DNA of 64,000 bases from assembly GCF_002786325.1 (NCBI RefSeq), contig NZ_PGTB01000011.1:1-64000 (forward strand), read 5' to 3'. Below the pieces are notes generated by a model. The model searched no databases. It worked only from the letters and a program-made list of their open reading frames with translations, and was not told where the DNA came from. The DNA is from Pseudooceanicola lipolyticus (GTDB lineage: Bacteria > Pseudomonadota > Alphaproteobacteria > Rhodobacterales > Rhodobacteraceae). Below are positions 15,504 to 23,942 of this stretch, piece after piece (positions within the stretch are counted from its first letter, which is position 1; each line of letters begins with the position of its first letter). The position numbers and the translations under genes were made by a program.

Positions 15504-15667
15504 GGCATGTTCATGCCGCTGCCCGGCCGGGCACATGGCTTGGCGAGATGCTGACGCGCAAGCCGCCGATGCTGGTGCGGGTCGCGCTGGCGAACAAAAT
15601 GGCGCGGATCGTCTGGGCGCTGATGGCCCGAGGCGGCGCCTACCAGTCTCCGACCGCTGCGGCGTAA
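15504..15667 (+). pseudogene. C-terminal remnant of an IS110-family transposase
   Basis: The frame from 15504 to the TAA at 15665-15667 reads ...PPMLVRVALANKMARIVWALMARGGAYQSPTAAA, the conserved C-terminal 'vALANKiARivWalm' block of the IS110/IS116/IS902 family (Transposase_20). Everything upstream is absent because tniA copy 1 ends here. It is therefore an old insertion truncated by the Tn5053-like unit. Confidence 0.75.
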
Positions 15668-15979
15668 GCCGTCACTGGTCGCGAGGACGTCGGAGCGGAA
15701 GAGGGCAAGGAGACGTTTGGCGCACGGTCGTGAGACGGGATCGGGAGAACCAGAGCGCAACAGAGTGCCATCGAGCACGCGGCTTTGATCTGGACCCGAC
15801 CTGCGAACACCATACGGGCCCGCGGCGTGATGATGGCCGCAACAGAGGCCGGATACATGTCAGCACCCGACACCGCGCGAAACTGATCCAGAAACCCTCT
15901 TGCGCAAGGGGCGGTTATACATGTTGCGCAAATGCTGTGAAGGTTTCACCTTGCGAATCCAGTCTGTTAGTCAGGCTGC
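15668..15979. other. Non-coding tail of the IS110 remnant
   Basis: No gene is seen. The stretch resembles the 3' non-coding end of the other IS110 remnant at 28411-28600; both contain a variant of AGGCCGGAYACATG, here at about 15848-15861. The last 60 bases form the left end of the IS5-type element. Confidence 0.4.
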
Positions 15980-16966
15980 ATGAGCAGACCCATACCCCCG
16001 ACCTACAAGACCAGGAACTGGCCAGCCTACAATGAAGCAGTCAAGCGCCGGGGCTCGCTGACGATCTGGTTTGACCCCGAGATGAGCTGGGATGCCGCGC
16101 CGACAGGCAGGCGTGGCCGCCAGCAGACCTACAGCGATGCCGCTATCCAGACGTGCCTCTCGATGAAAGTGCTGTTCGGCATGGCGCTCCGGCAGACGAC
16201 CGGGTTCGTCGAGAGCCTGCTACGGCTGGTCGGCCTGAACTGGACGGTGCCCGACTTCAGCACGCTATCTCGCCGCCAGAAGACCTTGGCCGTGAACATC
16301 CCCTACCGCGGCTCCAAGGGGCCGTTGCACCTGCTGATCGACAGCACCGGGATCAAGGTCGAAGGTGAAGGCGAGTGGCACGCACGCAAGCATGGCGGCC
16401 CGAAACGGCGCGTCTGGCGCAAGCTCCACCTTGGGATCGATGAAGAAACGTTGGAGATCCGGGCCGTCGAAGTCACCGGGAGCCACATCGGTGATGCGCC
16501 CATCCTACCCACCTTCTCGACCAAATCCCGCAGGACCAGGAAATCGGTAGCGTTACGGCTGATGGCGCCTACGACACGCGCAAATGCCACGATGCGATTG
16601 CAGATCGCGGTGCCCATGCCGTCATCCCGCCCCGCAAGAACGCGAAGCCCTGGAAGACGATCACCGCCGGAGCCGTGGCGCGAAATGAGGCCCTGCGCGC
16701 GGCGAAATACCTGGGCCGCGCGCTCTGGCGACGATGGAGTGGATACCACCGCCGAAGCCGCGTCGAGACAAAGATGCATTGTATCAAGTTGCTGGGCCAG
16801 CGGCTCATGGCACGGGACTTCGATCGACAGGTCGCCGAACTCCAGGTCCGCATCGCCGTCCTGAACGGCTACACCGCGCTCGGAATACCCGTCACGGAAG
16901 CTGTGGGATAAGTCCGTCCGGGGAAAGGGGAACCTCGGCCTTAAGCCGATTTGTGCATCAGAGCCC
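15918..16966 (+). mobile_element. IS5-type insertion sequence (degenerate)
   Basis: It surrounds the broken transposase gene. The left end (about 15918, TGTTGCGCAAATGCTGTGAAG) and the complement of the right end (TGATGCACAAATCGGCTTAAG, ending about 16966) are imperfect inverted repeats. The exact boundaries were judged by eye and may be off by several bases. The TTGACA hexamer of the hydrolase promoter begins right at its right end. Confidence 0.55.
15980..16911 (+). pseudogene. IS5-family transposase, frameshifted
   Basis: The first 175 residues (MSRPIPPTYKTRNWPAYNEA...HIGDAPILP) match the common IS5-family DDE transposase with a DSTGIKVEGEGEW core. Near 16505-16515 the frame shifts: the conserved continuation (DLLDQIPQDQEIG...TADGAYDTRKCHDAI and ...YHRRSRVETKMHCIKLLGQRLMARD...) is in another frame, ending at the TAA... 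region at 16909-16911. The total of 932 nt is not a multiple of three. Single-frame relatives encode about 310 aa, so this is a mutation rather than programmed frameshifting. Confidence 0.8.
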
Positions 16967-16994
16967 TTGACACTAATAATTAGCTATCTATGTT
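16967..16994 (+). promoter_or_regulatory. Promoter with operator-like dyad before the hydrolase gene
   Basis: TTGACA (16967-16972) is followed by TTAGCTATCTAT (16980-16991) and a possible -10 TATGTT (16989-16994; spacer 16). The arrangement closely matches the one before the phthalate reductase gene (TTGACA at 51678, TTAGCTATCTAA at 51692-51703), apart from 1 nt of spacing and the last base of the dyad. Shared control with the phthalate genes is inferred. Confidence 0.55.
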
Positions 16995-17060
16995 TTTCCC
17001 GGCTATGGTTCCCCGGAAGAGGAGCCGGATTTCATCGCTGCATCAAACTGGAGGAAATTC

Positions 17061-18500
17061 ATGTCACGGACAGCCAATTTGGCCGGCCCGCGTTCGCGGA
17101 CCGGAATGGTGGTGCTTTGCCTCGCTCTGACCGCGGGCTTCGCCCCGCTCGCGTCGGCGCAGGAGCAGCCCGCCTTCAACGAACATGCGGGAACCCTGCC
17201 GGACGGGACGGCATGGCTGATCCGCGTGCCCGAGAACTGGAATGGTCGACTACTCAGGGATCTGGATTTCGCCAGCAACGTTTCGGTCGCGTCAGCGGTC
17301 CAGCGGTATGACGACCTGCTCGGTCGTGGCTATGCCTTCGCCGGGCTCGCCCGGCACCCGCTGCGCCTGTGGCAATACGATCCGCAGCGTGAAATCCTGA
17401 ATCTACAAGCTGTTCAGGACATTTTCACGGACCTGGAGCGCGCTCCTGACATGGTGCTGCAATACGGCTGTTCTGGCGGAGGGCTCGACAGCCTCGCTTC
17501 GGCCGAGGATTACCCGGACAGGATCGACGGTGCCGCCGTGCTTGCCGCCCATACGCCGGTCTGGATCATGAGCAGTTTCCTGGATGGCTGGTTCGCCATG
17601 CAGACCCTGCTGGGCGAAAGCTATGAGGCCGCTGGGCACGGTCCGGCCAGCGATCTCGCCATCGTCGGCCTGCCCAATGCCGGAGCGGGTGGCGAGCGCA
17701 GCCTTGACGCGATCCGTGCGTCCTGGATGGCCGCCATCGAAACGGCGGGCGAAAGCCCGGAGGGCCGCGCGCGGCTGGCGCTTGCCTTCGCCATCGGACA
17801 GTGGTCGCCGTGGATGGTCGAGGGGACCGAACTACCCGACACCGCGGATGCCGGCGCCATGGCCGACATGATCGTGGCCTCGGCGCTGCGCATCGGCGGT
17901 AATGTTGGCGGGACCTCGCGGCTTCTGTTCGAAAACGCCGCATCGGGGCAGCAACTTTCCGGGAACGAGGGGGTCGACTATGCCGCCTTCTACCAGAATG
18001 CCGCACCCGCGATGGCGCGGACGGTTGAGGCGCTCTACGAACAGGCCGGTTTGGACCTTCAGGCCGACATTGCCAGGATCAACGCCGCCCCCCGCATCGC
18101 GGCCTCGGATTATGCGCGCGATTTCTGGGCCGCAGACGGGCGCACGACGACCGGCGATCTGCAGGTTCCGGCGATCCGCATCCACATGCTGGGCGACTGG
18201 GCCATTCCCTACACGCTGATGGAAGGCTACGGCGCGCTGGTGCAGGAGCAGGGTACCGGCGATCTGTATCGGCAGGCGCTGGTCCAGGGCACGGGCCATT
18301 GCGAGTTCACGGCTGCCGAAAGCACGGCCATCGTCGAGACCCTGGTCGAACGGATCGAAACGGGCGCCTGGCCCGAGACATCGCCCGAGGCGCTGAACGC
18401 CGCAGCCGAGGCGCTGGAAACCGGGAGCGCCCCCCGGTTCATCGAACACGGTGATTGGCGCGTGGCAGCCTATAACCGGCCCTGGGTTCCGGCAGAATGA
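17061..18500 (+). CDS. Secreted alpha/beta hydrolase (esterase-like)
   Basis: This 479-aa protein has a Sec signal peptide (residues 1-33, cleavage near ASA-QE) and an alpha/beta hydrolase triad: S138 in GCSGG, D379 in MLGDWAIP and H413 in GTGHCEF. The overall look is of periplasmic or secreted esterases (tannase or feruloyl-esterase-like), but I cannot place it in a named family. The ATG at 17061 follows GGAGG. It is the only metabolic gene inside the composite transposon, and its promoter resembles those of the phthalate cluster. A role in hydrolysing phthalate esters or a related ester is therefore plausible but unproven. Confidence 0.8.
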   Translation: MSRTANLAGPRSRTGMVVLCLALTAGFAPLASAQEQPAFNEHAGTLPDGTAWLIRVPENWNGRLLRDLDFASNVSVASAVQRYDDLLGRGYAFAGLARHPLRLWQYDPQREILNLQAVQDIFTDLERAPDMVLQYGCSGGGLDSLASAEDYPDRIDGAAVLAAHTPVWIMSSFLDGWFAMQTLLGESYEAAGHGPASDLAIVGLPNAGAGGERSLDAIRASWMAAIETAGESPEGRARLALAFAIGQWSPWMVEGTELPDTADAGAMADMIVASALRIGGNVGGTSRLLFENAASGQQLSGNEGVDYAAFYQNAAPAMARTVEALYEQAGLDLQADIARINAAPRIAASDYARDFWAADGRTTTGDLQVPAIRIHMLGDWAIPYTLMEGYGALVQEQGTGDLYRQALVQGTGHCEFTAAESTAIVETLVERIETGAWPETSPEALNAAAEALETGSAPRFIEHGDWRVAAYNRPWVPAE

Positions 18501-18506
18501 GCCGAT

Positions 18507-18533
18507 GGGGAACTGGCGCTGCGCCGGTTCCCC
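18507..18533 (+). terminator. Hairpin after the hydrolase gene
   Basis: GGGGAAC (18507-18513) pairs with GTTCCCC (18527-18533), and GGCGC/GCGCC extends the stem. It begins 7 nt after the hydrolase stop codon. There is no T-run, so it may protect the mRNA end or act only weakly as a terminator. Confidence 0.4.
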
Positions 18534-18539
18534 CACAGG

Positions 18540-18846
18540 TCCGGTGGCGCAAGTCATTGGTGGACCGTCGCCAACGCGCAGTGGGCATCTCTGGCGAGGG
18601 CAAGTGTTCCCATGTCTGGACGACCCCTGCTGCGCAAGCTGGGAATTGACGCGCCTATGCCGAAAGCAGTCATGTCTACGGCCTTTGTGGTGCGGTCTAG
18701 CCGCTGGCCCAGATGAAGTCCGCGGATCGGGTCCCAATCAAAATTGCGCGCTTTCTGCGCCTTGACCCCCTGGGGTGTCCCGATCCCCGGTTCGACCGGT
18801 TTGTCATCTCTTCTCAGCTTCACGCATTCCGTCAGCGGTTCCGCGC
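18540..18846. other. Intergenic tail next to the IS110 fragment
   Basis: No gene is supported. The right part (about 18700-18846) probably is the 3' non-coding end of the IS110-family element whose transposase fragment follows on the minus strand. Small frames here lack ribosome binding sites. Confidence 0.4.
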
Positions 18847-19350
18847 TCAGGAGACAGGGGCCGCGTAGATCTCGTTGCGGCGCAGGAGCGCCCAAGCGAT
18901 CCGGGCAGTCTTGTTGGCGAGCGCGACCGCAACGACTTTCGGTCGCTTGCGTGCTTTAAGCCCAAGCATCCAAGCCTTGCCGGCATCGCCCTGCCTTGCA
19001 AAGCGAAGCACCGCAGTCGCGCCGGAAACGAGCAGTCGCCGGATATATCCATCACCCTGCTTGCTGATCCCGGTCTGTCGATCCTTGCCACTGCTTGAGT
19101 TCGCCCGTGGCGTCAGGCCTAGCCAGGCCGCGAACTGTCGTGCCGAGCGGAACAGGCTCGGATCCGGAACATTTGCAGCAATTGCGCTGGCGGTGATCGG
19201 TCCGATACCGGGAATGGTCGCCAGTCGCCGGCTCGTCTCGTGCGTCCGGTGCCACTCGAGGATCCGTTTCTCCAGGGCCTCAGCCTGATCGGCAATCGCC
19301 TCCGCTTGGCAGATCAACGCATGGATGGCAGCCGCAGCATGGTCAGGCAA
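18847..19350 (-). pseudogene. IS110-family transposase, 5' part removed by the transposon
   Basis: 167 residues of the C-terminal Transposase_20 region are present: ATIPGIGPITASAIAANV, FAAWLGLTPRANSSSGKDR, GDGYIRRLLVSGA and VALANKTARIAWALL. The catalytic N-terminal DEDD (RuvC-like) half is missing, because the Tn5053-like copy 2 starts at 19352. The residual frame therefore opens from an internal Met. It differs clearly from the IS110 remnant at 15504-15667, so two different IS110 elements were hit. Confidence 0.8.
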
Positions 19351-19405
19351 CTGTCGCGTTGCCCTTAAATCTGAGACACGACGCGTTCGGGGATATTTTT
19401 TGCCC

Positions 19406-20257
19406 TTAATTATGAGATTCCACTGCCATCGCGCCTATGCTTTTCGCGCGCTGCCGGGCGATGTAATCGACCGCGGCAAGCAGACGTGGCTCCTTATCGA
19501 AGGCGCGCAATAGAGCAACCCTTGCATAGTCGTCGATGCCGGAGCTTGAGATGGCCGCTTTGACCAGTGGACGGGATTGGGCTGCATCAATTGCAGCAAG
19601 GCAAAACAGCCTTACTTCCAGCCTGTGGCCCTGAAGAGCGTATAACGGATCTCCGCGGAAGGCCTTTAATGATATGGCAAAGGTGACCGCGCGCATTGCG
19701 CGCCGAAATTGCTTGGAGCTGCGTAATCGCGCGGCGTATTCAAGCCGCGCGGCGCCGTTGCGCGCACGATTTATCAGCTTTTCGGGCATCTGTTCGCCAC
19801 TGGCCTTGCCGAGCGTCGGCACAAGTCTCGTCCCACAAACCTGGCAGTCGAATGCCCAGGCTCGCCTCCAATGCTTGAGCGAAAGGCCCTCTCTGGAACA
19901 TTGCAGGCAATGCTGGAATGGTATCTGGGCCGTCAGCGAGGCTTCTCGTGTCGTCATTGCTGGGAAGGTCAAAGATCGCACAACATCTGGGTCAATCCGT
20001 GCGGCGTTGGCAATCTTCGCCGCCGCAGCCGCGTCGACGTTGAAGTTCAAGGCGGTGCCATGCGCGGTATCGATTCTGAGATGAGCCAGTAGTTCCGCAT
20101 CATCACAGTAGTTGGCCGCCGCCAGCCTAGACAACCAACCTGACAACAACTCGTCGGGCAGCGGCGCGACAGTCTTGGGCAGCGGGTGCGGCTTCACACC
20201 CCGGACTTCTCGAGCCGCCGATGGGGGTTCGCATGGCGCGACCAAACCGGCGTCCAT
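19406..20257 (-). CDS. tniQ: TniQ-family transposition protein, copy 2
   Basis: The 283-aa product is apparently identical to that of copy 1: an LPDELLSGWLSRL N-terminus and a four-cysteine cluster near residues 117-145. It acts in target selection together with TniB. The absence of differences between copies argues for a very recent duplication or for gene conversion. Confidence 0.85.
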   Translation of the reverse strand: MDAGLVAPCEPPSAAREVRGVKPHPLPKTVAPLPDELLSGWLSRLAAANYCDDAELLAHLRIDTAHGTALNFNVDAAAAAKIANAARIDPDVVRSLTFPAMTTREASLTAQIPFQHCLQCSREGLSLKHWRRAWAFDCQVCGTRLVPTLGKASGEQMPEKLINRARNGAARLEYAARLRSSKQFRRAMRAVTFAISLKAFRGDPLYALQGHRLEVRLFCLAAIDAAQSRPLVKAAISSSGIDDYARVALLRAFDKEPRLLAAVDYIARQRAKSIGAMAVESHN

Positions 20258-21075
20258 TTTGCGATTGCGTCATCGGTGATGCATTCATCACCTGTGACAA
20301 TGGCGTCGATGGAAAGATCCTTGATCAGGGCGAAGATGCGCGAGGTCACCCCGCCGGTCAGCGCAAGTATCTGCTTTAGTGACTTGACCTTCAGATTGGA
20401 TTTCTTCTCGAGGGGCATTGCCGCGATGAGTGTCTGGATCATGTCCGAGAACTCGGCGTCGTCGCGCCAGTTTGGAAGGTGATGTTCGTCCAGCCGCCTG
20501 GCAAGCTGGATATCACCACGGATGGCATCGACGGCCTCGCTGACCCCCAGGCAGACCAGCGACACTTCGAGTTCATTGCTGAGATACCGCAGAACATTGA
20601 GAAAGCGGCGCTGTTCGCGGTGGGTCCCGGCCAAGAGGTTGTGGACTTCGTCGATCATGATCATCCGCAGGCCAAGGTCGCGCAAGAGCGCGACGACACG
20701 GACTTCGAGGGAGGCCACATTTTGAGCGCGCGCGCTCAGTGCCGTGGCCGGTGCCCCGACGGTCGCCAGGATGTGCAGATAGAACCGTCGTTCGTCGGGA
20801 GCTGGTGGTGCTTGTAACAGTAACAGCGGCGTTCGCGTAATTCCCGATGCTGGGTCATATTCCGGTGCATATCTGCGCGAAAGATTGCGGGCGATCATCG
20901 TCTTTCCGATCCCGGACGCGCCATGCACAAGAAGGCCAGGCATACGGGTTTGCCTTGGCGCTTCGATCATACACTGCAAACGGTCCAGAACTTGTTCGGC
21001 CCGCGGAAAGCCAATCCAGATATCCGATTGAATGAGGGTGATCCGACCGTCTTCCTCTGTTTTTCCTGCCCTCAA
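20194..21075 (-). CDS. tniB: TniB/TnsC-like ATP-binding protein, copy 2
   Basis: AAA+ ATPase with Walker A GASGIGKT and Walker B MIMIDEVH, apparently identical to copy 1. The TTG at 21073-21075 is preferred as start for the same reason: it follows the tniA stop with GGAGAG upstream. The frame extends to 21192 inside tniA. Confidence 0.85.
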   Translation of the reverse strand: MRAGKTEEDGRITLIQSDIWIGFPRAEQVLDRLQCMIEAPRQTRMPGLLVHGASGIGKTMIARNLSRRYAPEYDPASGITRTPLLLLQAPPAPDERRFYLHILATVGAPATALSARAQNVASLEVRVVALLRDLGLRMIMIDEVHNLLAGTHREQRRFLNVLRYLSNELEVSLVCLGVSEAVDAIRGDIQLARRLDEHHLPNWRDDAEFSDMIQTLIAAMPLEKKSNLKVKSLKQILALTGGVTSRIFALIKDLSIDAIVTGDECITDDAIAKWTPVWSRHANPHRRLEKSGV

Positions 21076-21076
21076 T

Positions 21077-22726
21077 TCACCATCTCTCCACCTTGAACAA
21101 TGGGCGCGATGTATCACCCGTATCGATCGCGCGCAGCCCTTCGGTTGTTGAGACGGCCGAGTTGGCGCCCTCCAATGTCCCTTTTCTTTCACGGGATCGG
21201 CGTTCGGCCCTCGTCAGGCTCCGGCTTTCAGACTCGATTTGGCGTTGCTGTCGGATCAGCTCAGCCAGGACCAGCTCATTGGACCCGGACTTGCCAAGGG
21301 CACGGGCATTCCTCATGGCTTCGCGATATTCCCAGAGCGACACAGGCGGAATTTCCAGGTTTCGGTACCGAGCTTCGACGTATCGGTCATTATCCAGTTC
21401 GACCCAGATCACCGAGAGGTCGCGAGGGTCGTAGCGGACGACCACCTTTCCATCCCCGCGCCCGATGTGGCCTGCAAGCGCATCGGACCAGTACCGTATC
21501 TGGAACAGATGGATGCCGTCACGCCTGACCTTGCGCAGTTCACTTGGCAGAAAGCTCACCCGAAAGGCTTCAATCTCGAAGGGGATATCGCCCATCATTT
21601 GCTCTGAGAGCGCCTCCCATTTGGCAACGGGCGTGCAGCCAAGACTTGAATGAATGCTGTTGTTGTAGCGGCAGATTTCCAGAGCAAACCAGCGATCGAA
21701 GTCGCTTAAGGTCATCGTGGCCATGCCCTCGGCGTCATAGTCGCCCTTGGCCACGACCGAGGATTGCGTTGTTCCAGGCAACAGGTGCACGGCCCCCATC
21801 ATCGTGCCGATCAATCGTTCGATGTGCCCTCCGAAATGAGGACTGCCTGGCGGCCGATAGACCAGATCGATCCCCCATTCTGCACATGCCGACCGAAAGG
21901 CATGCGACCGGAAATCGCGCCCGTTATCGACGTGGATGCTATGCGGTTTACCCTGCGCGGGCCAAGGAACATTGCGCACCAATTCCGCCAGAAGTTCCGC
22001 CTTGGGGGCCACAGCCTGTGTCAGGCAAAGCGCCACCGACAGACGCGAAGGTGCCTCGAGAGAGGTGTAATATCCGGTCACCATCCGCGTTGCGACGTCG
22101 ATCGCCAGCGTGACCCAAGGCCGCCCAATTGGTTTGCGTTCAAAACTGTCGACGAGAATGATGTCCGCAGGCGTATGGTCGATTTGCACGACCTCCAGTG
22201 GCCGGTTTGCCTTGTTGTCGCCTACGACCGGCGCAAATTTCTGGCGGGCCGCCTTTGCGCCTTCGCGTGCCTTGGCAATTTCACGGGCATCCATTGCATC
22301 CAGCCTGCGCTGAACCGTCCGACGTGTCGGCGGTTGCAAGCCCTGCTGCCAGCACGCGCTTCGGATTTCTGTCACGATGCGCGACAGGCTTGGGCGTTCC
22401 CGCCGTAAGAAATAACGGCGAAGATGTTCTTCGATCACCGCTTCCACCTTGCCGGATATCAAGGTTGTACCAGTCGGGCGGCCCCGTTTCCGAGAAGCCA
22501 GCGCGCTGGTGCGCCCACCCTCTTCGGCCAGACGCTTTATCCAGCGCCAGACAGTCGCCCTGCTGACACCAAGCTCCCAAACGGCGTCATTGATGCCACT
22601 TTCCAGACTGCCAGTTCCTTTGAGATATGCCTGAACAAGCGGACGCAGAACGGCCGCCCTGCGCGCCTCCTCAGCACCAGCGGCAACGAAGTCTTCGCGA
22701 TCATCATCCATCAATATTTGCCACAC
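21077..22726 (-). CDS. tniA: TniA/TnsB-like DDE transposase, copy 2
   Basis: The 549-aa product is apparently identical to copy 1, with D183, D267 and E303 intact. This copy lies next to the right outer end and could, with its TniB and TniQ, mobilise either a single unit or the whole composite, since all four termini are alike. Confidence 0.92.
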   Translation of the reverse strand: MWQILMDDDREDFVAAGAEEARRAAVLRPLVQAYLKGTGSLESGINDAVWELGVSRATVWRWIKRLAEEGGRTSALASRKRGRPTGTTLISGKVEAVIEEHLRRYFLRRERPSLSRIVTEIRSACWQQGLQPPTRRTVQRRLDAMDAREIAKAREGAKAARQKFAPVVGDNKANRPLEVVQIDHTPADIILVDSFERKPIGRPWVTLAIDVATRMVTGYYTSLEAPSRLSVALCLTQAVAPKAELLAELVRNVPWPAQGKPHSIHVDNGRDFRSHAFRSACAEWGIDLVYRPPGSPHFGGHIERLIGTMMGAVHLLPGTTQSSVVAKGDYDAEGMATMTLSDFDRWFALEICRYNNSIHSSLGCTPVAKWEALSEQMMGDIPFEIEAFRVSFLPSELRKVRRDGIHLFQIRYWSDALAGHIGRGDGKVVVRYDPRDLSVIWVELDNDRYVEARYRNLEIPPVSLWEYREAMRNARALGKSGSNELVLAELIRQQRQIESESRSLTRAERRSRERKGTLEGANSAVSTTEGLRAIDTGDTSRPLFKVERW

Positions 22727-22857
22727 GAAGCTGCGAACCCTGTCTCAGGTTTAAGGGCAAAAATATCGGATTTAAAGGCAAAATATCATATTTAAGGGCA
22801 AAGCAAGGCCGTTGATTTCGTTGGATTTCTCATCTCACAATTAAGGGCTACGCGACA

Positions 22858-22862
22858 GCTCC
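22858..22862. repeat. Right target-site duplication (gctcc)
   Basis: This is an exact repeat of 11993-11997. Together the two copies mark a single insertion of the whole 10.86-kb composite. Confidence 0.85.
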
Positions 22863-23930
22863 GAAGCGCCAATCGGGCCTTCGTCCAACGAGGACAACGA
22901 GAGAGATCTCCCTGACGGCGGGGCCTTGAGCCTGCCGTCCTTTGTCGCCGGTTCCGGCAGTCTCGATCGGCTGGTGGACACGGCCCGAGACTATGCCCGC
23001 GCCGCGGCCTCCGAGAACACGCTGAAGGCCTATGCAAAAGACTGGGCGCATTTCGCTCGGTGGTGCCGGATGAAAGGCACCGAGCCCCTGCCCCCGTCGC
23101 CGGAGATGATCGGGCTCTACCTTGCCAATCTGGCATCAGGGTCGGGCCCCTCCCCTGCCCTATCCGTCTCGACCATCGACCGCCGCCTGTCGGGCCTCGC
23201 CTGGAACTACGCGCAACGCGGCTTCAACCTTGATCGCAAAAACCGCCACATCGCCACCGTGCTGGCCGGGATCAAGCGCAAGCATGCGCGTCCCCCGGTG
23301 CAGAAGGAGGCGATCCTGGCGGAGGACATCCTCGCGATGGTGGCCACCCTTCCTTTCGACCTGCGCGGGCTCCGGGATCGGGCGATCCTGCTCATGGGCT
23401 ACGCCGGTGGTTTACGCCGCTCGGAAATCGTCAGCCTCGACGTGCACAAAGACGATACGCCGGATTCCGGCGGCTGGATCGAGATCTTCGAGAAAGGCGC
23501 CCTCCTGACCCTCAACGCCAAGACCGGTTGGCGTGAAGTCGAGATCGGCCGGGGCTCCAAGGATCAGACCTGCCCCGTGCATGCGCTCGAGCAATGGCTG
23601 CACTTCGCGAAGATCAATTTCGGCCCGGTCTTCGTCGGCACCTCACGGGATGGCAAACGCGCGACCGAAACCAGACTGAACGACAAGCACGTCGCGCGCC
23701 TGATCAAGCGTACGGTGCTGGACGCGGGTATCCGATCCGAGCTGCCCGAAAAAGACCGACTGGCGCTGTTCTCCGGTCATTCGCTGCGCGCCGGCCTCGC
23801 CAGTTCGGCCGAAGTTGACGAGCGCTACGTCCAGAAGCAACTCGGTCACGCCTCGGCCGAGATGACCCGCCGCTACCAGCGCCGTCGTGACCGGTTCCGC
23901 GTGAACCTGAGCAAAGCCGCAGGTCTCTGA
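22863..23930 (+). pseudogene. Tyrosine site-specific recombinase, 3' part of the interrupted gene
   Basis: The frame runs EAPIGPSSNEDNERD... to the stop codon (355 aa), so only ten codons are cut off. The catalytic residues are present: Arg in GLRRSEI, H-x-x-R in GHSLRAG, His in LGHASAEM and the nucleophile Tyr in RRYQRR. The N-terminal SAM-like domain (ENTLKAYAKDWAHFARWC) is also intact. A TTG at 22926 or another internal start might still allow expression from a promoter inside the transposon, so loss of function is not certain. The enzyme probably resolves or integrates plasmid DNA. Confidence 0.8.
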
Positions 23931-23942
23931 CCCCCTGCTCCA

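Larger units (their letters stand above)
11998..22857. mobile_element. Composite transposon built from two Tn5053-like units
   Basis: Two apparently identical 3,506-bp units in the same orientation (offset exactly 7,354 bp) bracket a 3.85-kb segment carrying a secreted hydrolase, a broken IS5-type element and two IS110 fragments. The outer ends are flanked by gctcc duplications. The inner flanks (ggcat at 15504-15508 and gcaac at 19347-19351) do not match each other or the outer flanks. This shows that the outer ends were used together in one insertion. Removing the element and one gctcc restores an open recombinase frame. Confidence 0.85.
19352..22857 (-). mobile_element. Tn5053-like unit, copy 2
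   Basis: This is an apparently exact repeat of 11998-15503 (same length, same termini, same three genes), shifted by 7,354 bp and in the same orientation. Its left end cuts an IS110-family transposase gene and its right end is the right end of the composite element. Homologous recombination between the copies would excise one unit plus the 3.85-kb cargo as a circle. Confidence 0.88.

Noticed and set aside
11992..15508. Separate target duplication for copy 1 alone
   Set aside because: The pentamers at its two sides (gctcc and ggcat) differ. Only the outermost ends of the two copies match.
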